From contig JAOANR010000001.1 of NCBI GenBank assembly GCA_030278955.1, positions 35,785,708-35,849,707 of the forward strand: a stretch of 64,000 bases of DNA, read 5' to 3'. This DNA is from Hygrophila difformis (taxonomy: Eukaryota; Streptophyta; Magnoliopsida; Lamiales; Acanthaceae). The notes beneath the pieces are model-generated. The model saw only the letters and a program-made list of their open reading frames with translations. It was not told where the DNA came from and searched no databases. Of the stretch, positions 43,956-54,750 are shown piece by piece. The stretch's first letter is position 1. Each line of letters opens with the position of its first letter. A program made the translations under genes and the position numbers.

Positions 43956-45778
43956 CGTTGTTGAATCTATAGGTTTAGAAAATCCAAAAATATTTTGTTC
44001 TTCATTTTTCTCATTTTCGGAGTTACTGTTCCATTGGGATCCGTGCCTGAAAACTTGGAATTTTTGAAATCTGATTGAAGATTTGGATTCCTTGTGTTCT
44101 GGGCATGAATCTACATATGTGGATCATCAAATTTGGCCAAGGGAATCATTTTCTATGAATTTTTGAAGATCTTGGCCATATTTTCTCCTTCCACTTGTTC
44201 TTCATAGTGTTCTTAGTTTGTTCATCTTTTTCACACACCACCACTACCCATTTGGAGCCACGTTCCATTTGGCAACTTATAATCATCCGTTTTCTAGGGG
44301 TTATAATGCCCAATTTTTTTCAAATCTTGATCATCCTCCAAAAATCCATTTGAAGATTCATGAGTGTTCTTCATGTTCTTCATCCAAAACTCAAAAAGTT
44401 CATATACTTTGGTATTTGATCTTCAAGTTTTCTTGTTTTTGTGTTTGTCTTAGTCTTTTGAGTCTCATTGTGTGGATATTGCACTTGTCCCATTGCCTTG
44501 TGATTAAGGTTTGCAAGATTGACACACTAGTGCTTCCATTTGCATCAGTTTTTGGACAATCTGAACATTTTGGTTGAAGGAGATCTTGATCAATCCGACC
44601 TGCTATATTTTGAGGAGCCTTTTCTACCATTTTTGGGTGTTAGCTTTCATTTGGAAGTGGTTTGGAGGCAATCCGAGTTCATTTGGGGGTCGAAATCGCG
44701 AAAACAAAAATACTGCCTGAGTGTGTCCGCGAGTGACCTAACTTTGAGTGTTCATTTGAATTTGAAGATCTTCATCAAAATTGATGAATCTTATATGAAC
44801 AGAAAGATCTTCAAGTTAGCTTCAAGAGGGTTTTTGAATCAATCCGTTTGGATAAGAATTGAGGGTGTTATGGTCATTTTAGTGAAAGGTGCCAAAAACT
44901 GAACAAGGACGCAAGGACAGGCGCGTGAGAGCGCGTGAATGGTCCAAAAAGGGTGATTCTTGTGCCCAAAGTTTCCTAATTCAAAGGACTATCTTATCCT
45001 CCATTGGCCTGTCGCGAAATCATCATTTGGCGACACAATTCACGTCATATTTGCACCTGCATCGCAAGACCAACAGCTGCCCAAATTCAAAAGTTGCAAA
45101 AGTGGGCTTTCCATTGTTTTGGGCCATTACCACCTTCAAACTTCACCCATACATATCAAAGCCCATATACAAACATCCCATACCTTATGTTTTTGAGTGT
45201 TTACAATAAAGTGGATATTGGACTGGCACATTTGTGAAACCTAGCCCTTGAAGCCACTTGAGTTATTTAACAATAAAGTGGATATTGGACTGGCACATCT
45301 GTGAAACCTAGCCCTTGAAGCCATTTGAGTAAACCAAGGTTTTTTTTCTTGAGTGTTATTTCCCTTGTGAGTTCTCTCTTCATACTTTTGGGCGGGACAT
45401 TTTCTCAATATTTTCAATCAAGAATCAAATTTGGCTAAAAAGTGAAGATTGAATTAAATTGATTGCAGATTGCACTACTCGGTTTTGCAAACCCGCATCA
45501 TTTTGCATTGCATTTGCATATCATACACAAATCCGTGCCTTTTCTTTATTGAGTCAAGCACAGTATTCTGTCTCGTACTGTGAGTGTCTGTCTGTCATAA
45601 GCCAACTTTCTGTCCATCAGGTGAAGCTTTTGAGGTGATCTCTGACTCTTGTGCTTGAGCCAAGGTGGATTGAAGAAGTGATTGAGAGAGTTGAGTGATA
45701 TACTGTAGAGAGATCAGTCTACAAATTTCTGCAATTTTATTTCTAATCTGTTATACATATATTTTTCTAGTGTCTATC
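43956..45778 (+). other. Element B leader (1.8 kb)
   Basis: Non-coding. The shared block CAATAAAGTGGATATTGG followed by ACTGGCACAT occurs twice in tandem (45204-45263 and 45271-45329, period 67 bp). The shared box ATTGAGTCAAGCA is at 45548-45560. Short ORFs in the leader are not conserved. Confidence 0.8.
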
Positions 45779-48700
45779 ATGGCAGGAACCACGACGGATG
45801 ATCTGGCCAAGCAGATTCAGGCTCTAACCAACATGGTAGCTGGGTTATCCACCGAGATGGGAACTCTGTCTACCACTACCACTCAATTAACTACCAGGTT
45901 AAATGACATGGATGACAGGATGGAAGGACGTTTCACTGCTTTAAGTAACGACATCCGGACTGTGGAGGAGCGGATAGAGGAGACGAGATCGCGAAGATCT
46001 GATTTAGGGAGTATAATTGGCGAAATTGGTCCTCACCAGGGAATGCTGATTGCTGAAGGGGAAATGGAGGAGATCGCACAACAGCAACAACAGGCACAAG
46101 TGCCAATACAACCTCCACCACCGGTTAATCAACCAGCCGCACCTGCACCCGCAGTACTCCCTCAAAATGCACCTCCTCCGAACGCACTTCCTCCGGCCGC
46201 AGTTCCACCAAATATTCCTGCTCCAGTTCCAGCTGGTCATCTGAGAGCAGCAGTCCGCAATGTTCCACGTGCTGACAGAGGAAGAAGGTATCATAATTAT
46301 GACCCCGAACATGGTCGAAGGATTCCAGGATACAACGGACAAGATTATCAGGATCCGGACGGGCCAGATCTGCGAGGTCTGAAATTACAGATTCCTACCT
46401 TCAAAGGAACAGGCGGACCCGATGAATTTCTTGACTGGAGAGATGCGATAGAGCTATGTTTTCAACTGTACAACCATTCTGACATAATCAAAATCAGATT
46501 GGCTGTGAGTGAATTCCGCGAGTATGCTCTTACTTGGTGGATCACTCATAATCGCATCCGAGCCAGACGGCAGCAGCCCGATCTTGAAACATGGGAAGAA
46601 TTTATGATAGAAATGGATCGTCGTTTTGTACCCAATAACTACAGGATGGACTTATATATGAAGCTACAGGACTGTGTCCAAGGAAACAGGACTGTAGAAG
46701 AATATTATAAAGAGTTGGAGTACATTATGATGAGATCTGCCATACGGGAAGACGAAGGGCTATTCATCACCCGTTTCATCAAAGGATTGAGGCTCGACGT
46801 CCAGAAGGAGATCAAGCTCAGACATTATGAGGATCTGCAGGAGTGCATTCATCTTGCTACTACATTGGATATCCAAATGAAGCAAGAACGAAGCCGCCAG
46901 CACTCCAGCTCACATTCTCATCCGCCAAGGCAGTGGAGTTCAAAGCCTGAAGCTGATAAGCATAAATCCTATCCAAAGGATGACAAAGGGAACAAGCCCC
47001 GAGGTTTCGAGTTAGGAAAAGATTTCCGAACTGATAGGCGAGATGATCGAAGGCCTCGAGAGCCAGACAGATATCGACCCAAAAGGGGAGATAAAGATAT
47101 TATTTGTTATAAATGTCGCCAACCTGGCCATATTTCTCCTAATTGCCCTAATGTACGCAGAGCTAATGTAGTTACTACTGAAACAGGTGACTACCGAATT
47201 GTGGGCTTTGAAGAGGATGAGGCGGAGGATGAAGACGAAGAAAGAGAAGCCGACGAGTATGGGTATGGCAGTGACGAGTCCGCAGACGAGTGCATCAATC
47301 AAGATGAAGTCCGTCTACCCAACTTGGTCGCCATGAGAGTGTTGAATACTGAGAAACAGATTGACAACCCCGACAACGAGCTTGCTCAAAGGGAGAATTT
47401 ATTTCATTGTTATGGGGAGATTTGTGGAAATTTGACTTCTATTATTGTTGATAACGGTAGTTGTACCAATGTAATAAGTCTATATGCCGTAAGAAAGATG
47501 AAAATACCTACCGAAAACCACATTCGTCCATACCAACTCCATTGGATGAACGACAGTGGGAGTACGAAGGTAACCATGAGAGCTAAAGTACCATTAAAAA
47601 TAGGGACTTATTATTCTGAGAATGTAGAATGTGACGTTGTACCTATGACCGCTTGTCACCTACTCCTTGGTCGCCCTTGGATGTTCGACAAATCAGTCAT
47701 GTACAACGGGCGCAAAAACTCTTTATGTTTTCTACACAGGGACAAAAGAATAGCTGTCAAGCCATTATCTATGGCTACAGTTCATGCCAACCAGAAGACC
47801 CTGTTAGAAAATATTAAGAAGGAAGAAGCTGAATTTCAGCAAAAGCGGAAGGGTAAGGCTAAAGTGGATCAACAAGCACCTCGATCTAATAATGCTATTG
47901 CTTTTGCAGATCAATGCTTGCTGTCCACCAGGACTGAATTTCAGGAGGCTATACAAGAACCCGAATTTTCAGGTTACTGTCTCTTAGCCTTTGTTAAGCC
48001 AATTGTCTGTGTTAATGAAACAGTCTCTGCTGCACCTGATGTGCCTAATGAATTTCGCAGGATGTTGGATCGCAACAGGGACGTGTTTCCGGATGAAGTA
48101 CCCGCGGGATTACCCCCAATTCGAGGGATCGAACATCGCATTGACTTTGTTCCCGGGGCCTCCATTCCGAATAGGCCAGCATACCGAATGAACCCCGAAG
48201 AGACTAAAGAGATTCAGAAACAAGTCCAAGAGCTTTTGGACAAAGGTTGGGTTCGGGAGAGCCTGTCTCCCTGTGCTGTGCCTGTGCTACTTGTGCCGAA
48301 GAAGAACGGGACTTGGAGGATGTGCGTGGATTGCCGAGCCGTGAATGCGATCACGATCAAGTACCGCCATCCCATACCAAGGCTCGATGATATGTTGGAC
48401 GAACTAGGTGGAGCAAGCATCTTTTCAAAGATCGATCTTCGAAGTGGCTACCACCAGATTAGAATGCAGCCCGGGGATGAGTGGAAAACAGCCTTCAAAA
48501 CCAAGTTCGGGTTGTACGAATGGCTGGTGATGCCATTCGGACTGACAAACGCGCCATCTACGTTCATGAGACTGATGAATGAGACATTGAGGATTTACAT
48601 TGGAAAATTCGTTGTTGTATATTTTGATGATATACTTATTTACAGCAACTGTCTATCTGATCATGTCTCTCATGTGGAACAGGTATTAAGGAAGCTGCGA

Positions 48701-50929
48701 GAAGCCCAACTGTATGCCAACATGGAAAAATGCACCTTTTGCGTTCCAGAGGTAATATTTCTGGGTTTTATCGTCAGCAGTAAAGGTCTTAAAGTGGATG
48801 AATCCAAGATAACCGCCATAACTGAATGGAAGCCACCTACCTCAGTCCATGAAGTAAGGAGTTTCCTTGGGTTATGTGGGTTTTTCAGACGGTTCGTCCC
48901 ACAGTTCAGTATTATTGCTGCACCCCTGACTGCACTTCTCAAGAAGAGTACTCCATACAAATGGGGAATTGCAGAACAGAAAGCCTTTGAGGAGTTGAAA
49001 GAAAAGTTGACACATGCTCCCGTCCTAGCACTACCTAACTTTGACTATCCATTCGAGATCGAATGCGATGCATCAGGAACTGGATGTGGAGCCGTGCTAA
49101 TTCAAGAAGGCCGTCCAGTGGCCTATCACAGTGAGAAATTTTCAGGAGCTCAACTGAATTATTCTACTTATGACAAGGAGCTATACGCTGTGATACGGGC
49201 ACTGAAGACCTGGCAACATTATCTGAGGAGCAGAGAGTTCATAATCCATACGGACCATGACACCTTGAAGCATATCAGATCGCAGGATCAGTTGAGCAGA
49301 AGACATGCAAGGTGGAGTGGGTTTCTAGAGACATTTCCGTATGTGATTAAATATAAGAAGGGCAAGGAAAATGTAGTAGCAGACGCTCTTTCGAGAAGAT
49401 TGGCACTGACCGCATATGCTACTACGCATTTGATTGGATTCGAACATATCCGTGAGCTCTATAGCACTGATGCAGATTTCAAGGAAATTTGGGAGAAGAC
49501 GGAGAAGCATGCCTTCAAGGAATACTCTCGTCTGGAGGGTTTCCTTTATTTTGGGAATCAATTATGCATACCGAAGGGTTCGATCAGAGAACTGCTTGTT
49601 AAAGAAGCACACAGTGGAGATATGATGGGACATTTCGGGAGAAATGTCACTGTGTCCATACTATCTGATCGGTTCTTCTGGCCCGGATTACCGAAGCAAG
49701 TGGAGGACTTCATTGCAAAATGCATCACTTGCCTGAAGGCAAAATCCACTGTGAAGCCCCATGGATTATACAAGGCTTTGCCCATCCCAGACGGCCCTTG
49801 GGTAGATTTGTCAATGGACTTCGTTTTGGGGTTACCCAGAACTGCCCGAGCAAAGGATTCCATCTTCGTGGTCGTTGACAGATTTTCCAAGATGGCCCAT
49901 TTCATCCCATGTGCCAAAACAAATGATGCCTCCCATGTGGCCAAGATATTCTTCAAGGAGGTTGTGCGCCTGCACGGGATTCCGAAAACCATTGTGTCAG
50001 ACCGGGACGCCAAATTTGTGAGTTACTTTTGGAAGTCACTGTGGTCTGAAATAGGTACAAAACTTCTTTTCTCTACGGCATATCACCCACAAACAGATGG
50101 CCAGACCGAATCTGTCAATCGGGTCCTTGGCAATCTGTTGAGGATAATCACATCTTCCAATTCTAAAAGTTGGGATGAATGCCTTCCATATATTGAGTTT
50201 GCCTATAACAGACATGTACACAGTGCCACACACATGTCACCATTTGAAATAGTTTATGGCTTTAACCCACTGACACCATTGGATTTGTTGCCACTTCCTC
50301 CGAGTGAGCATAAAAATGCAGTTGGCAGGGACAGGGCGAGAGCGATTAAGGATTTGCACAAGGACGTGCAGAAAAGTCTGGAAAGAGCCGCTGAGACATA
50401 TGCGAAGTACAACAATCGCGGCAGAAAGAAGCTCATACTCCACCCCGGGGATTGGGTTTGGGTGCACATGCGCAAGGAGCGATTTCCCATGAAACGGCGC
50501 ACCAAACTTTCTCCTCGAGGGGACGGACCATTTAGAGTTCTAGATAGAATTAATGATAATGCTTATAGACTAGAACTGCCTGAGGAGTACGGACTGAATC
50601 CCACTTTTAATGTTGCAGATTTGCAGCTGTACGAGAGGGACGACGAGGATGCTGATCGGTTGATGGCTCAACCTTCCGAAGGGGGAGGGGATGGCATGGG
50701 AGCCAAGTCAACAGCGTTGACCATCCCGGAGGGACCCTGCTCAAAACAGCGTGCCAAAAGATTCCTGACTACTATTGCCAAAATACTATCAGAGGAATCA
50801 GATAGATGGGAGCAGTCCAAATGCCGAGCAGAACAGATCAAAGGAAGCACAGTCATCCAGTGGGAACAGACAGAAGAATTCCGGACAGAACCGGGACCCA
50901 TCACTCTGGGTCCCGCTTCTTCAGACTGA
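45779..50929 (+). CDS. Element B gag-pol polyprotein, 1716 aa, intact
   Basis: I chose the ATG at 45779 (MAGTTTDDLAKQIQALT), because every gag here starts MAG or MA. The upstream in-frame Met at 45695 adds a 28-residue hydrophobic stretch absent from relatives. Gag has a coiled coil, a Pro/Gln-rich linker (about 100-150), the capsid (LQIPTFKGTGGPDEFLDW) and zinc knuckle CYKCRQPGHISPNC (about 443). Protease VDNGSCTN is near 557. RT has YFDD near 947. RNase H has ECDASGTG near 1096 and VADALSRR. Integrase has HHCC (CITCLKAKS, about 1315) and D-D-X35-E ([26 protein letters not shown]). The GDGPFRVL module is near 1582. The tail GPCSKQRAKRF (about 1651) is inside the 3' LTR, and the last 238 nt of the ORF overlap that LTR. 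No separate gag stop exists, so Gag must be made by processing or another device. Confidence 0.96.
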   Translation: MAGTTTDDLAKQIQALTNMVAGLSTEMGTLSTTTTQLTTRLNDMDDRMEGRFTALSNDIRTVEERIEETRSRRSDLGSIIGEIGPHQGMLIAEGEMEEIAQQQQQAQVPIQPPPPVNQPAAPAPAVLPQNAPPPNALPPAAVPPNIPAPVPAGHLRAAVRNVPRADRGRRYHNYDPEHGRRIPGYNGQDYQDPDGPDLRGLKLQIPTFKGTGGPDEFLDWRDAIELCFQLYNHSDIIKIRLAVSEFREYALTWWITHNRIRARRQQPDLETWEEFMIEMDRRFVPNNYRMDLYMKLQDCVQGNRTVEEYYKELEYIMMRSAIREDEGLFITRFIKGLRLDVQKEIKLRHYEDLQECIHLATTLDIQMKQERSRQHSSSHSHPPRQWSSKPEADKHKSYPKDDKGNKPRGFELGKDFRTDRRDDRRPREPDRYRPKRGDKDIICYKCRQPGHISPNCPNVRRANVVTTETGDYRIVGFEEDEAEDEDEEREADEYGYGSDESADECINQDEVRLPNLVAMRVLNTEKQIDNPDNELAQRENLFHCYGEICGNLTSIIVDNGSCTNVISLYAVRKMKIPTENHIRPYQLHWMNDSGSTKVTMRAKVPLKIGTYYSENVECDVVPMTACHLLLGRPWMFDKSVMYNGRKNSLCFLHRDKRIAVKPLSMATVHANQKTLLENIKKEEAEFQQKRKGKAKVDQQAPRSNNAIAFADQCLLSTRTEFQEAIQEPEFSGYCLLAFVKPIVCVNETVSAAPDVPNEFRRMLDRNRDVFPDEVPAGLPPIRGIEHRIDFVPGASIPNRPAYRMNPEETKEIQKQVQELLDKGWVRESLSPCAVPVLLVPKKNGTWRMCVDCRAVNAITIKYRHPIPRLDDMLDELGGASIFSKIDLRSGYHQIRMQPGDEWKTAFKTKFGLYEWLVMPFGLTNAPSTFMRLMNETLRIYIGKFVVVYFDDILIYSNCLSDHVSHVEQVLRKLREAQLYANMEKCTFCVPEVIFLGFIVSSKGLKVDESKITAITEWKPPTSVHEVRSFLGLCGFFRRFVPQFSIIAAPLTALLKKSTPYKWGIAEQKAFEELKEKLTHAPVLALPNFDYPFEIECDASGTGCGAVLIQEGRPVAYHSEKFSGAQLNYSTYDKELYAVIRALKTWQHYLRSREFIIHTDHDTLKHIRSQDQLSRRHARWSGFLETFPYVIKYKKGKENVVADALSRRLALTAYATTHLIGFEHIRELYSTDADFKEIWEKTEKHAFKEYSRLEGFLYFGNQLCIPKGSIRELLVKEAHSGDMMGHFGRNVTVSILSDRFFWPGLPKQVEDFIAKCITCLKAKSTVKPHGLYKALPIPDGPWVDLSMDFVLGLPRTARAKDSIFVVVDRFSKMAHFIPCAKTNDASHVAKIFFKEVVRLHGIPKTIVSDRDAKFVSYFWKSLWSEIGTKLLFSTAYHPQTDGQTESVNRVLGNLLRIITSSNSKSWDECLPYIEFAYNRHVHSATHMSPFEIVYGFNPLTPLDLLPLPPSEHKNAVGRDRARAIKDLHKDVQKSLERAAETYAKYNNRGRKKLILHPGDWVWVHMRKERFPMKRRTKLSPRGDGPFRVLDRINDNAYRLELPEEYGLNPTFNVADLQLYERDDEDADRLMAQPSEGGGDGMGAKSTALTIPEGPCSKQRAKRFLTTIAKILSEESDRWEQSKCRAEQIKGSTVIQWEQTEEFRTEPGPITLGPASSD
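50678..50691 (+). other. Polypurine tract of B
   Basis: GAAGGGGGAGGGGA directly before the 3' LTR, inside the coding frame (PSEGGGDG). Confidence 0.93.
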
Positions 50930-51855
50930 AAACAGAAAAGCAGAATGACCTCCGGATGCAAAAACAGAACAAACCAGCATCAAGAGGTCAAAACAGAGGG
51001 TTCCGCCGTCACCGTCGCCGCCGCCGCCACCGCCGTCGCCGTCGTCGGAAACACCGCCGGAGCTCCGGCGAGGTTGCCGGAACCTGGCCGGAATCTGGCC
51101 GGAACTTGGTCGGAAAAGTCGCCAGTCAACGCCGGTCAACGGAAGTCAACGCCGGAGTCGTGAAGGACGGACCCAGTTCAGATTCAGTCTCGGAGTACTT
51201 TGTCGCGGAAGGCCCCTTGTCGCGGAAGGTCACTTTGTCGCGGAAGGTCACTTTGTCGCGGAAGGCCCCTTGTCGCGGAAGGTCCCTTTGTCGCGGAAGG
51301 CCCTTGTCGCGGAAGGTCACTTTGTCGCGGAAGGTCACTTTGTCGCGGAAGGCCCATAGTCGCGGAAGGTCCCTTTGTCGCGGAAAAGGAGCCTTTGTCG
51401 CCAAGCCTCGACTTGTGTCGCGATGCCAAGCTCCGCGACAAAGCCCTCAGTCCGCGACCAACCTATCTTTTCCTTACTGTTTTGTTGAAAACTCGTGTAG
51501 GGTTGTTTATTTCCTTCCTTTTGCTTGTTTAAGGGTTTCCCTATATATATGGGAACCCTAACACTTTTGTAGCCACTTTTGATATTGAATGAAAATACAC
51601 TCTTCTTTCAAAAGTCATTACCGAGAGCATTTTCTCTCAAATTCATGGATTTGATTCAAGCTTGGCTTCGGCTATCAATCGAGATTGAGACACCTCGATT
51701 GATTGTCACTTTGAAGGATTGAAAGGAGGAAGGGGGTCACCATATTGGAGGGGTTGGTTGTCTTCAAGCTTCAATCTATTCTTAGTGAAGTCTCATCTAT
51801 CTTTCATTCTTGTTATTTCCCTTATTAGCCTATAGTATTCAATCGATCCGTGGCA
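50692..51855 (+). repeat. 3' LTR of B (1164 bp)
   Basis: Same length as 42771-43934 with about six substitutions. Followed by GTGAC (51856-51860). Confidence 0.97.
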
Positions 51856-51860
51856 GTGAC

Positions 51861-52685
51861 AAGCTAGCCTTACCTTGAGCCGCACAAGAGGAATTTGGGG
51901 GAGTTGAAGTCAAAATTTGTGTACTCTCCAGTGGGCCCCACACGTCCAACTCCTATGCTCCCAAGTCACGTGCCATTATCAAATCTGGGAGAATTATATG
52001 CTACTGTGGGACCCACGTGTGAACTTGTTTGATGAAATTGGGCATATATATTTTAAGTAATACAATAAAGTGGATATATTTGACTGGCACAATTGTTCCG
52101 CTGATTTATTTCATGAACACCGAGTTGAAGTTCCGTCTGAGATAAAGACATTGGAATTCCTCTCATAAAATTGTGAAACCTAGCCATTGAAGCCACTTGA
52201 GTATTGGGTTTGTTTTTATTAAGTGTCTATTTTTATTTTATTCTGGGTTTTTATTGGGAGTCGAGTGTTGTGAGCTACCACTTTTCAAATTTTGGTGAGT
52301 TCACTTTTATATTGTGAGGTCTTGGAATTATTGGATTGCAATTGCCGATTAAAATTGTGAACATAATTTCATTGCATTGCATTTCACATATTTCCTAGCG
52401 ATTGTTGATAGAGTCGAACATTGCATTTGTATCTTGCATTGTGCGTACATATATTCAGGCCTCACTCTCCGTCCCTTGAAATTTGTTTGTGATCACCGTG
52501 GAATGCAGATTTAATACCAGGTTGTGAATTAACCCAGCATTCAGCCATCGGGTTGTGAGCAAACTGAGTGATTTTACCGAGTGATCCAAATAAATTCCAT
52601 CTTTTATTTTATTTTATTATTATTATATATAATATTTTCATCTTCTTTTCAGGTATTGTATAATTTTTCTGTCTAGATTTCTGAT
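51861..52685 (+). other. Element F leader, gag-proximal part
   Basis: Non-coding. It has the shared block at about 52066-52206 (CAATAAAGTGGATAT, then GACTGGCACAATTG), the box GTTGATAGAGTCGAACA (52404-52420), an AT-rich run (about 52605-52640) and a TCTTCTTTTCAGGT tract (about 52640-52653) that looks like a 3' splice site. Confidence 0.8.
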
Positions 52686-54140
52686 ATGGCAGGTTCAGGA
52701 CAACCTTCTAACAAGGATCTGATGGACATATTGCTGAGACTGACTGCTCGAATGGACAGTATGGATCAGAGAATGGATGATTTAAATCATCGGGTTGATA
52801 CCTTCAAGGATGACATGGTCATGCATGGCAATGCTGTTCAATCAGAAACCATGAGACGACTTGAGCTAAAATTGCAGGAGGTGTTCGACCGAACAACCCC
52901 ACAGGCCACTCCACCTGCGACATCCAGTACCCCTCGGAGCCATCAAAGTGGACCCCAAGGTGTACGAAGCCATGAAATGGAAGAGGCCGAAGCCGAGATC
53001 GAGGCCCAACAGCAGGGACCCCGACAAGCTGGTCGAAACAATCCTATACCTCAGACACCCGCAAATCTACAACCGCCACGAGTTCCTGCTCCACCCAGAC
53101 CAGTCAGACATCAACAACATGAATCTGAGTCAGATCCCGATGAGGAGGTATACCACAGGAATCCCCGCCGAAACAACAGATATGATGAGCCCGACAGAGA
53201 CTTGAAGGGGATTAAGTTCGACATTCCTACATTCAAGGGAACATCCAATCCGGAAGAATTCCTTGAATGGAAGCATTCGATGGAGCTCATTTTCAACTGC
53301 CATAACTACGCAGATATCAAAAAGGTCAATGTGGCCGTTTGTGCTTTCAAAGATTACGCGTTGGTATGGTGGCAGAAGGTGACTCATGACATCCATCGGA
53401 ATGGCTATGATCCCATTCAGACTTGGGCAACACTGACTCGGACTATGGAGAACAGATTCGTTCCGTCTCACTACCGACAGGACTTGTATGATAAGCTTGC
53501 CTTTCTTGTTCAAGGGAACAGGTCCGTAGAGGAATATTTCAAGGAAATGGAGACTCTCTTACTGAAAGCCGGAGTAATTGAAGACGAGGGCATCACGAAG
53601 TCTAGATTTCTCAAAGGACTCCGAATCGAGATCCGAAAGGAGGCTAAGCTGCGACCATACGACACTTTGTCCGATCTGGTGGAGCTAGCCATGAAGCTTG
53701 AAACCGATGATCGACCTCGAGTGCAGAAATACCGACAGGATTCCGGATCCAGTTCGCAGAAACCTTGGGGTCAAAAGACGTTCATTCCCAGGGACGATAA
53801 GCCCAAGCCGAAAGGTTTCGAAATGGCCAGGGAATTTAAGACCTACCGTCCAGAAGGTCCTAAACCCGCGGTCATCGAGAGGCCAAAATTTGACAAGGAT
53901 CGGAAGAAGGAAGTCACGTGCTTCAAATGCGGTCGAAAGGGACATTACTCACCTGAGTGCCCTTTCACCAAAAGAGCTGCACTAATGGAAGACGGATCTT
54001 GGAGAATAATAGACTCCGACGATGAACAACCTGAACAGGCTGAGAGAGAAGAAAATGATGACTCCGATGACAGTGAAGAATTCTACGCTGCCGGGGAAAT
54101 AGTTGAAGAGGATCGCAAGCTAACTAATTTGGTGGCTATG
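52686..54140 (+). pseudogene. Element F gag and start of protease region, interrupted by J
   Basis: 485 codons from MAGSGQPSNKDLMDILLRL. A heptad-rich coiled coil (residues about 10-60) is followed by a Pro/Gln/Arg-rich linker, capsid (GIKFDIPTFKGTSNPEEFLEW), a Lys/Arg-rich segment and zinc knuckle CFKCGRKGHYSPEC near residue 411. An acidic stretch follows (DSDDEQPEQAEREENDDSDD). The frame reaches ATG at 54138-54140, where solo LTR J starts, and resumes at 55178. G shows the uninterrupted join. No lesion other than the insertion was noticed. A stop at 54141-54143 comes from the TGA that begins J. Confidence 0.93.
54136..54140. repeat. Target site duplication of J, left copy (CTATG)
   Basis: Matches 55173-55177. 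Confidence 0.95.
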
Positions 54141-54466
54141 TGACGTGGAAGTCCGGACCAACCCGATTACCAATTCGGGTCAAATGGGGATCACCGGAGA
54201 GTCGCCGGAACACCGCCGGAGCACCGCCGGACGTCACTGGAGCTTGATCGGAGTTCGCCGGAAGTTGACCGGAACTTGGCCGGAGTTTGGTCGGCGCCGC
54301 CGCCGTCGCCGGCCGGAGACCAGTCAATGATCGGAAGTGTTGAACTGTTATTTTGTTTAATTCAGACTTATTCTAGTTTAAACATGGCATGTAATAAATT
54401 AAACAACTACTGTGGGGTCCGCTCTAGACTTGTTGGATTTTTTAGGGCTCCTGTCGCTAAACCACC

Positions 54467-54478
54467 TTTGGCGCGAAA
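54467..54478. promoter_or_regulatory. Candidate E2F site TTTGGCGCGAAA
   Basis: Perfect match to TTTSGCGCSAAA at the upstream edge of the J array, corresponding to 6795-6806 of A. Confidence 0.5.
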
Positions 54479-54484
54479 CCGTGC

Positions 54485-54750
54485 TCCGCGACAAAGACCC
54501 TGTTCCGCGACAAGGTTCCGCGACAAAGACCCTGTTCCGCGACAAGGTTCCGCGACAAAGGCCCTGTTCCGCGACAAGGACTCTGTTCCGCGACAAAGGC
54601 TGTTCCGCGACAAAGTCTGTTCCGCGACAAAGACTCCGCGACAAAGGCTGTTCCGCGACACAGACCCAGTCGCGATGCCATGTTCCGCGACACAGACCCA
54701 GTCGCGATGCCTGTTCCGCGACACGGATCCTGTTCCGCGACAAAGTCTGT
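54485..54750 (+). repeat. TCGCGG-type tandem array of J
   Basis: About fourteen units TTCCGCGACAAAG or TTCCGCGACACAG, 14-20 bp apart, with two CAGTCGCGATGCC variants. It is in the same transcriptional orientation as in A. Confidence 0.9.

Larger units (their letters stand above)
42771..51855 (+). mobile_element. Element B: complete, apparently autonomous Ty3/gypsy CRM-like element
   Basis: 9085 bp with two 1164-bp LTRs, PBS, leader, one uninterrupted gag-pol ORF and PPT. TSD GTGAC at 42766-42770 and 51856-51860. The LTRs differ at about six positions by eye (for example near 43138, 43207 and 43909) with no indel. This is the best candidate in the window for an element still able to move. Confidence 0.97.

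Noticed and set aside
45695..45778. N-terminal hydrophobic extension of the B polyprotein
   Set aside because: It lies upstream of the conserved MAG start, is absent from relatives, and is better read as leader.
45779..50929. Possible endogenous pararetrovirus (caulimovirid)
   Set aside because: Integrase with D-D-X35-E, paired LTRs with TSDs and a PPT before each 3' LTR are present; no movement protein motif is seen.
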